NCBI RefSeq assembly: GCF_000008185.1
Contig: NC_002967.9
Coordinates: 1,240,001-1,304,000 of the forward strand
From: Treponema denticola ATCC 35405
GTDB lineage: Bacteria > Spirochaetota > Spirochaetia > Treponematales > Treponemataceae
DNA: 64,000 bases
Direction of reading: 5' to 3'
The notes below the pieces were generated by a model. That model was given only the letters and a program-made list of their open reading frames with translations. It was not told the DNA's origin and did not search any database. The translations under genes were made by a program, and so were the position numbers. Shown one piece after another: positions 41,763 through 49,790 of the stretch (its first letter is position 1; every line of letters starts with the position of its first letter).

Positions 41763-42485
41763 ATGTTAAAATATTGTTTACGGGAAAACTTACTCACTCC
41801 TGCGCCGGATGACTACATGGCGCAGGCGGCGGACGTGCGCTCGTACACCCTTGACGAGATTATCGGCCTTATGATGCAAAAAGGCTCCACGCTCACGCGG
41901 GCCGACGTGGCTGCTACCCTGCAAGTCTACGGCGAAGTGTGCGCCGCGCTCATCGCCGACGGCTCTGCCGTCAACACCCCGCTTATGAACACCTCTTTAA
42001 GCATATCGGGCGTATTCAATGGGGCTGCCGACACCTTCGACAAAAAACGGCACACGGTCAACTTGAACATGAGCGCAGGCACACTCTTGCGCGACGCTGT
42101 AAGCAAAATCAAATGCGAAAAAACCGAAAGCACAAGCACCGGCCCTTACATCACCGAAGTTACCGACATCGTATCGGGCAAGGTGAACGAAGTGCTCACC
42201 AAAGGCGGCATTATACAGCTTACCGGAAGCCGCTTAAAATTTGATGCAAAAGACTCAAAGCAAGGCATCTTCTTTGTACCTGAAACGGGAGCACCTGAGA
42301 GCGCCGCCGTCAGTGCCTCCGTCATCGCCGAAAACAAACCCGCCCGCCTTATGGCCGTCATCCCCGCAGACCTTGCGGCAGGAACATACTATATAGAAGT
42401 GAGAACAAAACTTTCAGGCGGCGGTACCAAACTAAAAACCGTAAAAAAAGGCACCTTCGGTAAACCGCTTACAGTTACACCGTAA
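41763..42485 (+). CDS. HU-like DNA-binding fold protein with C-terminal DUF4469
   Basis: 240-residue protein without signal peptide. The N-terminal 125 residues match the HU-like domain seen in Bacteroidetes and Treponema proteins (LRENLLTPAPDDYMAQ, IIGLMMQKGSTLTRADVAATLQ, VNTPLMNTSLSISGVF). The C-terminal part (GGIIQLTGSRLKFD to AGTYYIEVRTKLSGGG) is an Ig/IPT-like DUF4469 domain. AAGGAG precedes the ATG. Codon use is GC-rich like that of the lipoprotein gene upstream, so the two probably arrived or evolved together. Whether it binds DNA is unknown. Confidence 0.85.
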   Translation: MLKYCLRENLLTPAPDDYMAQAADVRSYTLDEIIGLMMQKGSTLTRADVAATLQVYGEVCAALIADGSAVNTPLMNTSLSISGVFNGAADTFDKKRHTVNLNMSAGTLLRDAVSKIKCEKTESTSTGPYITEVTDIVSGKVNEVLTKGGIIQLTGSRLKFDAKDSKQGIFFVPETGAPESAAVSASVIAENKPARLMAVIPADLAAGTYYIEVRTKLSGGGTKLKTVKKGTFGKPLTVTP

Positions 42486-42522
42486 ACGCTAAAAAAACGG
42501 AAATTAACCCTCCCTGTAGCAG

Positions 42523-42637
42523 GGAGGCATAGCTCCCGACAGTATGGAAGGATAACTCCACACAACACGGAGGCATAGCTCCCGACCGTATGGAGGGAGT
42601 GCTCCGCACAGCAGGGAGGCATAGCTCCATAAAGTGC
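42523..42637. repeat. 23-bp tandem repeat array, alternating two unit types
   Basis: Five 23-base units run head to tail. Units 1, 3 and 5 (starting 42523, 42569, 42615) begin GGAGGCATAGCTCC; units 2 and 4 (42546, 42592) begin GGAAGGATAACTCC and GGAGGGAGTGCTCC. This gives a 46-bp higher-order period. Each unit holds a small inverted repeat GGAG...CTCC. It lies between the DUF4469 gene and the bat operon promoter. Confidence 0.85.
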
Positions 42638-42698
42638 GGGGGAATAAAGACGAATTCGATTAATTGATAAAGTATAATTGGTGAGGTAATGCACTGTC

Positions 42699-42727
42699 TT
42701 GAATAAAACTGATTTTCGTAATAAAAT
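42699..42727 (+). promoter_or_regulatory. Promoter of the bat operon, no leader
   Basis: TTGAAT (42699-42704), a 17-bp spacer and TAAAAT (42722-42727) end 8 bases before the ATG at 42736. The interval holds no Shine-Dalgarno sequence, so the mRNA may start at or beside the ATG. A TATAAT at 42673-42678 has no matching -35 and is less likely. Confidence 0.55.
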
Positions 42728-42735
42728 AAAACCTT

Positions 42736-43680
42736 ATGAAAACAGGTTTTATCGCAGAAAGGGCAAAACAGCTTAAAATCTCTTCTCTTTCGATTTCCGA
42801 AGGCCTACGTTCAGGCGGCTTCAGTTCGGCTTTTCGCGGGCAGGGTATAGAATTTGACTCAGTGCGGGAATATGAAACGGGAGATGATGTGCGCTCTATA
42901 GATTGGAACCTTACGGCGCGGAGCGGTAAGACCTATGTTAAGATGTACCGTGAAGAAAGAGATTTAAGCATTTTTATCTGTGTAGATTTTTCTCTTTCGA
43001 TGGAGCCGGGGCTCGATAAAATCAGTCCTAAGGAAAAAGCTATCGAAACGGCAGCTCTTTTAGCCTTTGCGGGGAGGAATATATTTTCTCCTGTCGGAGC
43101 CCTTTTTTTTGATGGAGAAAAAGGCCCCTTGTTTATTCCTAGAACGGGAGAAGAGCATATTTTGACCATATTAAAATCTATGGAAGATTTTGCCTTTTGC
43201 AAAAATCGAAAACCGGTACGGGGAACACAGATTGCGTCTGCGATGACAGCCGCCTCTAAGATTTTGCGTTCACGTTCCTTGGTAATAATCATTTCGGATT
43301 TTAAGGTTGAGGGTTATGAAAAGGAGCTTGGGCTCTTGGCGGCAAAACATGATGTTGTTTGCCTTAAGATAAGCGGATCTATGGATTCTTTTTTGCCGGA
43401 AGCCGGATCTATAAGATTTAAAGACCCTGAAACCGATTTTAGAATGCTTTTGCCTACGGGCTCTAAGACCTTTCAGATGGAATATAAAAAGAATTTTACT
43501 GAAGAAATATCAAGGTGGGAAAATACCTGTAAGCATTCCCTTGCAAATCCTGTTTTACTCGATGTAAATGACGATACCGTAAAAGTATTGGGTGACTTCT
43601 TTTTGTCGAAACAAAGCAATCAGCGTGTTTTAAAAAATAATTTAGCTAAGTTCGGAGCGGATGGATGGAAGGCATTTTAA
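42736..43680 (+). CDS. DUF58 protein of the Bat operon
   Basis: 314 residues, soluble. The DUF58 signature is clear: FRGQGIEFDSVREYETGDDVRSIDWNLTARSGKTYVKMYREERDLSIFICVDFSLSME. The ending DFSLSM is a von Willebrand A-like metal site. In aerotolerance (Bat) operons a DUF58 protein usually sits between a MoxR ATPase and BatA; no MoxR gene is present here, so its partner ATPase must be encoded elsewhere. First gene of a six-gene coupled operon. The start has no ribosome site and is just downstream of a promoter. Confidence 0.92.
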   Translation: MKTGFIAERAKQLKISSLSISEGLRSGGFSSAFRGQGIEFDSVREYETGDDVRSIDWNLTARSGKTYVKMYREERDLSIFICVDFSLSMEPGLDKISPKEKAIETAALLAFAGRNIFSPVGALFFDGEKGPLFIPRTGEEHILTILKSMEDFAFCKNRKPVRGTQIASAMTAASKILRSRSLVIIISDFKVEGYEKELGLLAAKHDVVCLKISGSMDSFLPEAGSIRFKDPETDFRMLLPTGSKTFQMEYKKNFTEEISRWENTCKHSLANPVLLDVNDDTVKVLGDFFLSKQSNQRVLKNNLAKFGADGWKAF

Positions 43681-44600
43681 TTCCTCAACAGGTTTTTGTA
43701 GGAGACTCCGCAGAATTTTTATTTCCTATAGATGATTTGCAATCTTTTGATCCTTCTATTTTAATGTCCGGCTCTTTTAAAATTGATAAGATAAAACAAA
43801 ATACTATGATGGATATAACTTCCATTCAAATTAAAAAACAGAAAACAAAAGAATACATATCCATAAATTTTACTCCATGGGAAACAGGTGCTATTTCTTT
43901 TCCTCCCTTGGACGAGGCCGGTATTTATGATTCAATACCCCAAGTTTTTATTTCTTCAATATTGGAAACGGCAAAGGTTGAGGTCATACAGCCTCCTCGT
44001 CCTCCTCTTTTACTTCCGGGTACGAGCTATTTGCTTTATCTTATAGCTTCCGTAAGTGCCGTATTTATTTTTACTTCCATAATGATTTTTTCTGCGGTAA
44101 AAAAACATTTTTTTGTTTATTCTTTTTCGAAGGCTCAAAGAATAAGAATTAAGGTCTTGAATAAATCTTTGAGAAAGTTAAAGCGGCAAGTGTCTTCCGT
44201 TTCTTCTTCCGACAGCCTTGAGGGAATTACAAAAAGAAAGGATTGGCTAAAAAAATTCGAGTTTGCTTTTAGAAGGTATTGTTTCAGTTTGACTTCATCG
44301 GAAGCGGTTTTAAAATCGGGTGAGGGCGAGAGTCTTACATACTCGGAAATATTGGAAAGCCTTAAACGGAAGTTTGAAAGCACCTACGGAGTTTACTTTG
44401 AATTTGAAAAAATCTTTTTTAAACTTCAAGCTCTCCGTTTTGGGGCTGCGGATCTAAAAGAAATAAACTTTGAAATGGAAAGTATTTATTTTTTAAATCA
44501 AACATTTAAACTTATGAAAATAGCAGAATCCGAAATTCAAAAAATTATAAACGCTGATCAAAAAGAAAAGTTAAAATACAAGGCGGATACAAATGATTAG
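43665..44600 (+). CDS. Bat operon membrane protein, unnamed
   Basis: 311 residues with one clear membrane helix at about 124-146 (SYLLYLIASVSAVFIFTSIMIF). The N-terminal part is beta-rich and probably extracytoplasmic (ISINFTPWETGAISFPPLDE), and the C-terminal part is a basic, helical cytoplasmic region (RIKVLNKSLRKLKRQ). It starts 16 bp inside the DUF58 gene with GGAG upstream and ends 8 bp inside batA. This is the position of the DUF4381-type protein in other Bat operons; the sequence relation is not certain. Confidence 0.75.
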   Translation: MEGILIPQQVFVGDSAEFLFPIDDLQSFDPSILMSGSFKIDKIKQNTMMDITSIQIKKQKTKEYISINFTPWETGAISFPPLDEAGIYDSIPQVFISSILETAKVEVIQPPRPPLLLPGTSYLLYLIASVSAVFIFTSIMIFSAVKKHFFVYSFSKAQRIRIKVLNKSLRKLKRQVSSVSSSDSLEGITKRKDWLKKFEFAFRRYCFSLTSSEAVLKSGEGESLTYSEILESLKRKFESTYGVYFEFEKIFFKLQALRFGAADLKEINFEMESIYFLNQTFKLMKIAESEIQKIINADQKEKLKYKADTND

Positions 44601-45591
44601 CTTTAACCATCCCCTTATGCTTTTATTGATTTTATTTTTTTTCTTGTTTCTTATATTAAAAAAAAGCGGTCTTATTGCAAGCCCCGAATTAAAATTAAAT
44701 TTGGTTAATTGGAAGGGCTTTTTTCCTAAAAAAAATAAGCTTATGGAATTCGGGAATCTCTTATGTTACCTTCTTTGGTATTGCGGAATTATTTTTTTAA
44801 TAATAGCCCTGTCGGAACCTGTTATTTTTAAAAACAAACAAGTCTATACCGATGCCGGAAGTTCCATTATGTTTTTGTTGGACATAAGCCCTTCTATGGC
44901 AGCAAAGGATATGAGCGGAGAAACGAGGATCGCAGCTGCAAAAAAAATTATAAGAAAATTTGTTGCAAAGTATCCCGGGGATTCTTTCGGCCTGACGGCT
45001 CTTTCAAGTTCTGCAGCTCTAATTCTTCCTCCTACGATCGACCATAAGGTGTTTTTATCCCGCCTCGATTCTTTGAGTATAGGAGAATTAGGAGATGGAA
45101 CTGCAATCGGCATGGGGCTTGCAGTTTCTTCAGCCTATATGACAAGGACTAAGCTGAACTCTTCATACATTGTTTTACTTACAGACGGTGAAAATAATAC
45201 GGGTGAAATCAATCCAAAAACTGCGGCAAAAGTTTTAGTAAATAAAAACATCGGCTTTTATGTTATAGGGATAGGAAGTTCGGGATATACTACCTTGGAG
45301 TACACAGATCGAAAAACGGGGAAAACCTACTCGGGATCTATTTTTTCCAAGTTCGATGAGCTTGAGTTAAAAAAAATCGCTCAATACGGAAACGGAAAAT
45401 ATGCCTCTGCCTCTTCACCCGAAATACTTGAAAATATATTTAACACAATATCCAAGCAGGTCCCTGCAGCGCAGTCTAATTTTACCCGGATTATCGAAGA
45501 AAATTTATATGTGTACTTTTTGTCGGCTTCAATTTTTTCCTTTGTGCTTGTGTGGCTTTTGCGCCGAATTTTTATGAGGGTATATCTATGA
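44593..45591 (+). CDS. batA: BatA: membrane-anchored von Willebrand factor A protein
   Basis: 332 residues. Two N-terminal helices (about 7-24 and 56-76) and one C-terminal helix (about 304-324) frame a periplasmic-facing or cytoplasmic vWA domain. The metal-ion-dependent adhesion site is complete: LDISPSM (DxSxS), the Thr in GDGTAIG and the Asp in LLTDGEN. BatA proteins are proposed to help with oxidative stress and periplasmic integrity; the mechanism is not known. Starts 8 bp inside the previous gene and overlaps batB by ATGA. Confidence 0.93.
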   Translation: MISFNHPLMLLLILFFFLFLILKKSGLIASPELKLNLVNWKGFFPKKNKLMEFGNLLCYLLWYCGIIFLIIALSEPVIFKNKQVYTDAGSSIMFLLDISPSMAAKDMSGETRIAAAKKIIRKFVAKYPGDSFGLTALSSSAALILPPTIDHKVFLSRLDSLSIGELGDGTAIGMGLAVSSAYMTRTKLNSSYIVLLTDGENNTGEINPKTAAKVLVNKNIGFYVIGIGSSGYTTLEYTDRKTGKTYSGSIFSKFDELELKKIAQYGNGKYASASSPEILENIFNTISKQVPAAQSNFTRIIEENLYVYFLSASIFSFVLVWLLRRIFMRVYL

Positions 45592-46556
45592 TAAGTTTTG
45601 AAAATTCGGTATACCTGTTTTTTATCCTATTTTTGTTTCCTTGTTGGTTTATTTTTTATATAAACTTAAAAAAGATAAAAAAAGCTTATTCAGGCTTGGA
45701 AAATACAAAAAAAATAATAAAAAAGGCAAAAATAAGAGCCTTGTTTTTTTCCGCTGCATGGATTTTTTTGATTTTGGGCTTGGCCTGTCCTCTTTGGGGT
45801 TCCAAACCGGTTTCCGTCAGGAGAAGGGGTGTATCGGTTATATTTGTTTCAGATATTTCAAAAAGTATGAGCCTTCAAGATATTCACCCCAGCCGTATTG
45901 CCGTACAAAGACAGTTTTTAAAAATCTTGCTCGAAAAGATGCATAAAACTTCACCTGAGTCTGCAGTAGGGCTTGTAATTACAAAGGGTGAGGGCGTTTT
46001 ATCGGTGCCTTTAAGCTTTGAAAAAAATGCCCTATCCTCTGCAATAAATGCCTTATCTCCCTTAATTCTTTCTTCTACAGGCACGAACCTTGAAGCGGGC
46101 GTTTTACGGGCATTGGATTCTTTTGGAGAAAACAGGGGAAACTCAAAAATAATAGTTTTATGCACGGACGGCGGGGAAACCTCAGGTTCTCTTTTACATG
46201 CTGCAGAAAAAATAAAAAAGACGGATGCAATCCTAATTATTGTGGGCTTCGGTACTCTTGAAGAAACTAAAATAAAAGTTCTTGATGAAAAGGGAAATAC
46301 CCAATTAAAGGATGCAAGATTGGAAGAAGCCTTTTTGCAAAAGGCTGCAAGTATAGCAGGGGGTGAAAGTACGTATATCTCGGCTTTAAGTTCGGGGTCT
46401 ATAGAAAGTATCTTAAAAATAATAGACGCCGGTGTAGAGGGAGTTGAAAAAATGGTTTATATACAGGAGCCTGTAAAAAGAAATTTTGAAATGCTTTTAC
46501 TTGCTTTTATTTTTTTATGTTTAGGCGGAGTATCCTTTTATGGTAAAAATAAATAA
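45588..46556 (+). CDS. batB: BatB: membrane-anchored von Willebrand factor A protein
   Basis: 322 residues, paralogous to BatA. Helices at about 7-24 and 45-63 and one at the C-terminus (MLLLAFIFLCLGGVSFYG). Metal site: VSDISKSMS, STGTNLEAG and LCTDGGETSG, all intact. The ATG at 45588 overlaps the batA stop and follows GAGGG; an in-frame start at 45552 within batA is rejected. Its end overlaps batC by 17 bp. Confidence 0.92.
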   Translation: MISFENSVYLFFILFLFPCWFIFYINLKKIKKAYSGLENTKKIIKKAKIRALFFSAAWIFLILGLACPLWGSKPVSVRRRGVSVIFVSDISKSMSLQDIHPSRIAVQRQFLKILLEKMHKTSPESAVGLVITKGEGVLSVPLSFEKNALSSAINALSPLILSSTGTNLEAGVLRALDSFGENRGNSKIIVLCTDGGETSGSLLHAAEKIKKTDAILIIVGFGTLEETKIKVLDEKGNTQLKDARLEEAFLQKAASIAGGESTYISALSSGSIESILKIIDAGVEGVEKMVYIQEPVKRNFEMLLLAFIFLCLGGVSFYGKNK

Positions 46557-47154
46557 AATAATCTGTATAAGTATCCTTATTTTTTTGATATCCTCTTGTA
46601 GTAAAGTTGATAGGGCCAGGCTTAATTTTCTTTCGGGATATATTGCATGGAAACAAAATGATTGGAATAAGGCTGCATCAAACTTTTTTAAATCGATAGA
46701 CCTGAGTGAAGAGGTTGAAGATGTAAAAATAAAAGACTATTCGGATTTTGCAATCGGCTCCATTTACCTTATGCAAAATGAAGATGCTTCAGCTCTTTCC
46801 CGTTTTGAAAAGATAAATGAAAATACGGATAAAAATTTGAATTCCTATATTTATTATCAAAAAGGAATAATAGCATTTAAAAATCATGAATATGAAAAGG
46901 CTGTAAGGCTTTTTAAAAAATCTCTGGAACTTAAACCGGATAGTGTTGATGCTAAGATTAATTTCGAGCTTAGTATGCGTTATCAAAAAAAACAAAAGGA
47001 AAAACTTCCTAATTCTAAAAGTGCTGCCGTTATTGAAAATAAAGAAGCCGATTTATTGGAAAAGACGATTTTAAATTTAATACGGCAAAAGGAGAAAGAA
47101 CAATGGCAAAAGAAAGAGCAAGAAAACAAGCAGCCTCAGGCATTCGATTATTGA
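46540..47154 (+). CDS. batC: BatC: TPR lipoprotein
   Basis: 204 residues; lipobox ISSC gives Cys20. It is followed by three TPR-like units (NFLSGYIAWKQNDWNKAASNFFKSI, FAIGSIYLMQNEDASALSRFEKI, YYQKGIIAFKNHEYEKAVRLFKKSL) and a charged helical tail (LIRQKEKEQWQKKEQE). BatC in other bacteria is a short periplasmic TPR protein acting with BatA/B. It overlaps the next gene by 52 bp, the largest overlap in the operon, and both frames are needed for intact domains. Confidence 0.88.
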   Translation: MVKINKIICISILIFLISSCSKVDRARLNFLSGYIAWKQNDWNKAASNFFKSIDLSEEVEDVKIKDYSDFAIGSIYLMQNEDASALSRFEKINENTDKNLNSYIYYQKGIIAFKNHEYEKAVRLFKKSLELKPDSVDAKINFELSMRYQKKQKEKLPNSKSAAVIENKEADLLEKTILNLIRQKEKEQWQKKEQENKQPQAFDY

Positions 47155-48533
47155 TTCTTTTTTTTCTTTTTTCTCTTTATCCGGGACTTATCTATGCCGG
47201 AATAGAGAAGGATCCGGAACTATCTTTTTCTTCAGGCCCACTATTTATAGATTCCGTTTTTGAAATAAAAATAAAATTGGATGAATATTCTTCTAGGTCA
47301 TCGGATGAACCTAAACTGATTATTTTGGATGAGGATTCGGTTCTTGAATTTTTGGATTCAAGTATAAATTCATTGTACGGCGGTATTTTAATCACAAATA
47401 GGTATAAGCTAAAAAAAATAGGAAACTTTGAACTTATTCCTTACTTGTATTTGGGAAAGTATCAGACTAAACTTAAAAAGTTTTCTATTCAGGTGGAACC
47501 TCCGGCCCTATCAAAGGATACAATGTTTAAATGGAAAATATTGGACGCTGTTTCGTATTCTCCGGTTAAAAAAATTATACAGGGAAAAAAATATCTCATC
47601 GTTTTAATGGGCTTTTTTTATGATTATGTTCAAACTGAGGGCAGGACTTCCGGTTTGGATATAAACTGTCAGGCTCCTGAAGATTCCATTTTCGAAGCTG
47701 CCGTCAGAATTAAAGAATCCGATACGTCAAAAATAGAGCGTACGATTATTGATGAAACAGGTTGGAAGGCGGTTTCTTATTTTTTTTGGACGCCTCTTAA
47801 AGCCGGCGATATAGGTCTTCCGGTGGCGCAAATAAGTATAGCCTCCGAATCAAAAGATTCCCGCAAAATTTATGTTAGAGAGCAAAGGGTAAATGTAATA
47901 AAGGGAAGCCTTAAACAAGAAAAAATAAGCGACGACGAAAAAAAAGCTTATGAAACTTTAGGCCCTGCCTTAAACACTAAGAAAAACGAACTTGGTCAAA
48001 CTAAGCTGAAAAATCATAAAGAAAATTTTGAAGAAAAAAAAGAAAAGGCTTTACTTATTGCAGAGCTGCGTACAAAGGAAGCCGGCAGTTTTTTTCCGGG
48101 AAAAATAAAAAATCAAAGACTTGAATATGAAAAAGAACTTAATTTAAAAGAAAGCTTTGCCGTCAGGTCTGCAATCCTAAAAAAAATATTATGGTTTTTA
48201 TTTTTTATTTTATTGCTGCTATCAAGCTATTTTTTCTTGTATAAAAAGAAGAATATCGTATTTAAGCTTTTTTTAATTTTAAGTCTTGGTTTGATTTCCG
48301 TCCTTATCTTTTTATATTCGCGGCAATATGAAAGAGCTGTTTATAGGCCGCTAAACTATGATGAGCCGTATTTACTTTATCATATACCCGAAACAAGCGG
48401 AACCATTGTAAGCTCCCTGGAAATTGGTGAAACCGTTATCATAAAACAAAAAACTTCCGAATGGTTTTTTATAGAAAAAAAAGACGGTACCGGCGGCTGG
48501 CAAAAAAAGAACAGCTTTATTATAACGGATTAG
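47103..48533 (+). CDS. BatD/BatE-type exported membrane protein with C-terminal SH3 domain
   Basis: 476 residues. Signal peptide ends near IYAG (residue 33). The N-terminal part is beta-rich (BatD-like; ELSFSSGPLFIDSVFEIKIKL). Two membrane helices lie at about 362-380 and 386-406, and the terminal 65 residues form a bacterial SH3 domain (YHIPETSGTIVSSLEIGETVIIKQ, EWFFIEKKDGTGGW), which is typical of BatE. It may therefore combine BatD and BatE parts in one chain. GGAG precedes the ATG within batC. Confidence 0.75.
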   Translation: MAKERARKQAASGIRLLILFFLFSLYPGLIYAGIEKDPELSFSSGPLFIDSVFEIKIKLDEYSSRSSDEPKLIILDEDSVLEFLDSSINSLYGGILITNRYKLKKIGNFELIPYLYLGKYQTKLKKFSIQVEPPALSKDTMFKWKILDAVSYSPVKKIIQGKKYLIVLMGFFYDYVQTEGRTSGLDINCQAPEDSIFEAAVRIKESDTSKIERTIIDETGWKAVSYFFWTPLKAGDIGLPVAQISIASESKDSRKIYVREQRVNVIKGSLKQEKISDDEKKAYETLGPALNTKKNELGQTKLKNHKENFEEKKEKALLIAELRTKEAGSFFPGKIKNQRLEYEKELNLKESFAVRSAILKKILWFLFFILLLLSSYFFLYKKKNIVFKLFLILSLGLISVLIFLYSRQYERAVYRPLNYDEPYLLYHIPETSGTIVSSLEIGETVIIKQKTSEWFFIEKKDGTGGWQKKNSFIITD

Positions 48534-48550
48534 GAAGATGGGAGGTTTAC

Positions 48551-49063
48551 ATGAGTAAAAATTTCGGAGACATCTTGGACGAGTGGGATAAAATAACGGG
48601 AAAACCTTACGGAAAAAAGCAGATAAAAAAAGACGAGCATTTAAATAAAAAAAACCATAAAACGCTTATAAAAGAAGATAATTCGAAAAAGATAAATCCC
48701 ATGGAAATGTGGCTAAGGCGTTACGGCGTTGAAGATAAGGATGCTCAAGAAGAGTTTACCTCAGTCGATTATGCAAGGCAGCGCAAGACATTAAGAGAGA
48801 TGCACTGCGAAGATGAGATCGACTTACATGGGATGACATGCGATGAAGCCGAAGCCGCTTTAAATGTTTTTTTTGAAAATTCCATACGCCGAGGCTTAAA
48901 AAAAATTTTAATTATTCACGGTAAGGGAAACCACTCCGGCGGAGGTGCCGTATTGGCCCCCTTTGTCCGTTCCTATCTTGAAAAACATAAAAGGGCAGGC
49001 GAGTGCGGTCATCCTAAAAATGCAGACGGCGGCACCGGTTCCACTTGGGTTATATTAAAATAG
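48551..49063 (+). CDS. Smr-domain protein
   Basis: 170 residues. The C-terminal Smr (small MutS-related) domain is clear: IDLHGMTCDEAEAALNVFF, KKILIIHGKGNHSGGGAVL and the end GGTGSTWVILK. The N-terminal 75 residues are basic and probably disordered. Smr domains are nucleases acting on DNA or stalled-ribosome mRNA. ATG 48551 follows GGGAGG. It lies 17 bp after the Bat operon and may be transcribed with it. Confidence 0.9.
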   Translation: MSKNFGDILDEWDKITGKPYGKKQIKKDEHLNKKNHKTLIKEDNSKKINPMEMWLRRYGVEDKDAQEEFTSVDYARQRKTLREMHCEDEIDLHGMTCDEAEAALNVFFENSIRRGLKKILIIHGKGNHSGGGAVLAPFVRSYLEKHKRAGECGHPKNADGGTGSTWVILK

Positions 49064-49066
49064 AAA

Positions 49067-49747
49067 TTATTTTAAAGATGCCAAGGCTTTATAAAAGACA
49101 TCTTTTTTTTCTTTAATTTGAGCTGCCGTAAAATATTTTTCCATTTTCCTTAATATTTCATTCATTTTTGCTTCTTCCTCTTTAATATCTATGATAGGCA
49201 TCGGCTTTGCATTAAGACTTATACTAAAATTCAATGCTTCCTTTTTTTCTGATTCATCGAATTCAAAAAATATGCCGTCTTTTATATTTTTAGGTGTTTC
49301 ATTTATTTCATAAAGAGTTATCTCAGTATTTTTACATTTTTCACCGCTACATACCGTTATATTTAATTTTTTCCCTATTTTGAAAAAATTCCAATGACCC
49401 GTTATTTTGACGGCCGGTTCTATTTGATAATTTGCAGCAGCTGCTAATTTCCCGTTATCTTCTTGTAGTTCAAAGCATCTTGTATAATATACCTTGTTTT
49501 CTTTTATGTTTTTTACCTTTAAATAAATATTTTTCTGTTCGGTAAAAAAAGAATTTTCGGAACCCTTTACCTTTTCTTCCCTGATTTCTGTTTTACCGTC
49601 ATGACAAAAGCCTGAAGTTTTTGAATATCTTATTCGCATAAGAACGGTTTCATAGTCTTCTAAAAGTTTCGATCCTTCATTTCCCCAAAGGCTAAATACT
49701 GCAATAAATACCAAAAATATGGAATACAAAATCTTATTTTTTTTCAT
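49067..49747 (-). CDS. Exported protein of unknown function
   Basis: 226 residues with signal peptide MKKNKILYSIFLVFIAVFSLWG. The mature part is mostly charged beta-strand segments with an isolated CSGEKCKN pair of cysteines and a final helical EEEAKMNEILRKMEKYF. No family recognised. GAGAGG precedes the ATG. It is convergent with the Smr gene, with 3 bp between stops. Probably a periplasmic protein. Confidence 0.7.
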   Translation of the reverse strand: MKKNKILYSIFLVFIAVFSLWGNEGSKLLEDYETVLMRIRYSKTSGFCHDGKTEIREEKVKGSENSFFTEQKNIYLKVKNIKENKVYYTRCFELQEDNGKLAAAANYQIEPAVKITGHWNFFKIGKKLNITVCSGEKCKNTEITLYEINETPKNIKDGIFFEFDESEKKEALNFSISLNAKPMPIIDIKEEEAKMNEILRKMEKYFTAAQIKEKKDVFYKALASLK

Positions 49748-49790
49748 TTACTTACCTCTCTTTTTCAGATTATAAACTAAATTTACTTTT

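Noticed and set aside
42523-42637. CRISPR array
   Set aside because: Units are contiguous 23-mers without unique spacers, and there are no cas genes.
42673-42678. TATAAT as the bat operon -10 box
   Set aside because: No -35-like hexamer lies 16-18 bases upstream, whereas the downstream TTGAAT-17-TAAAAT pair fits better.
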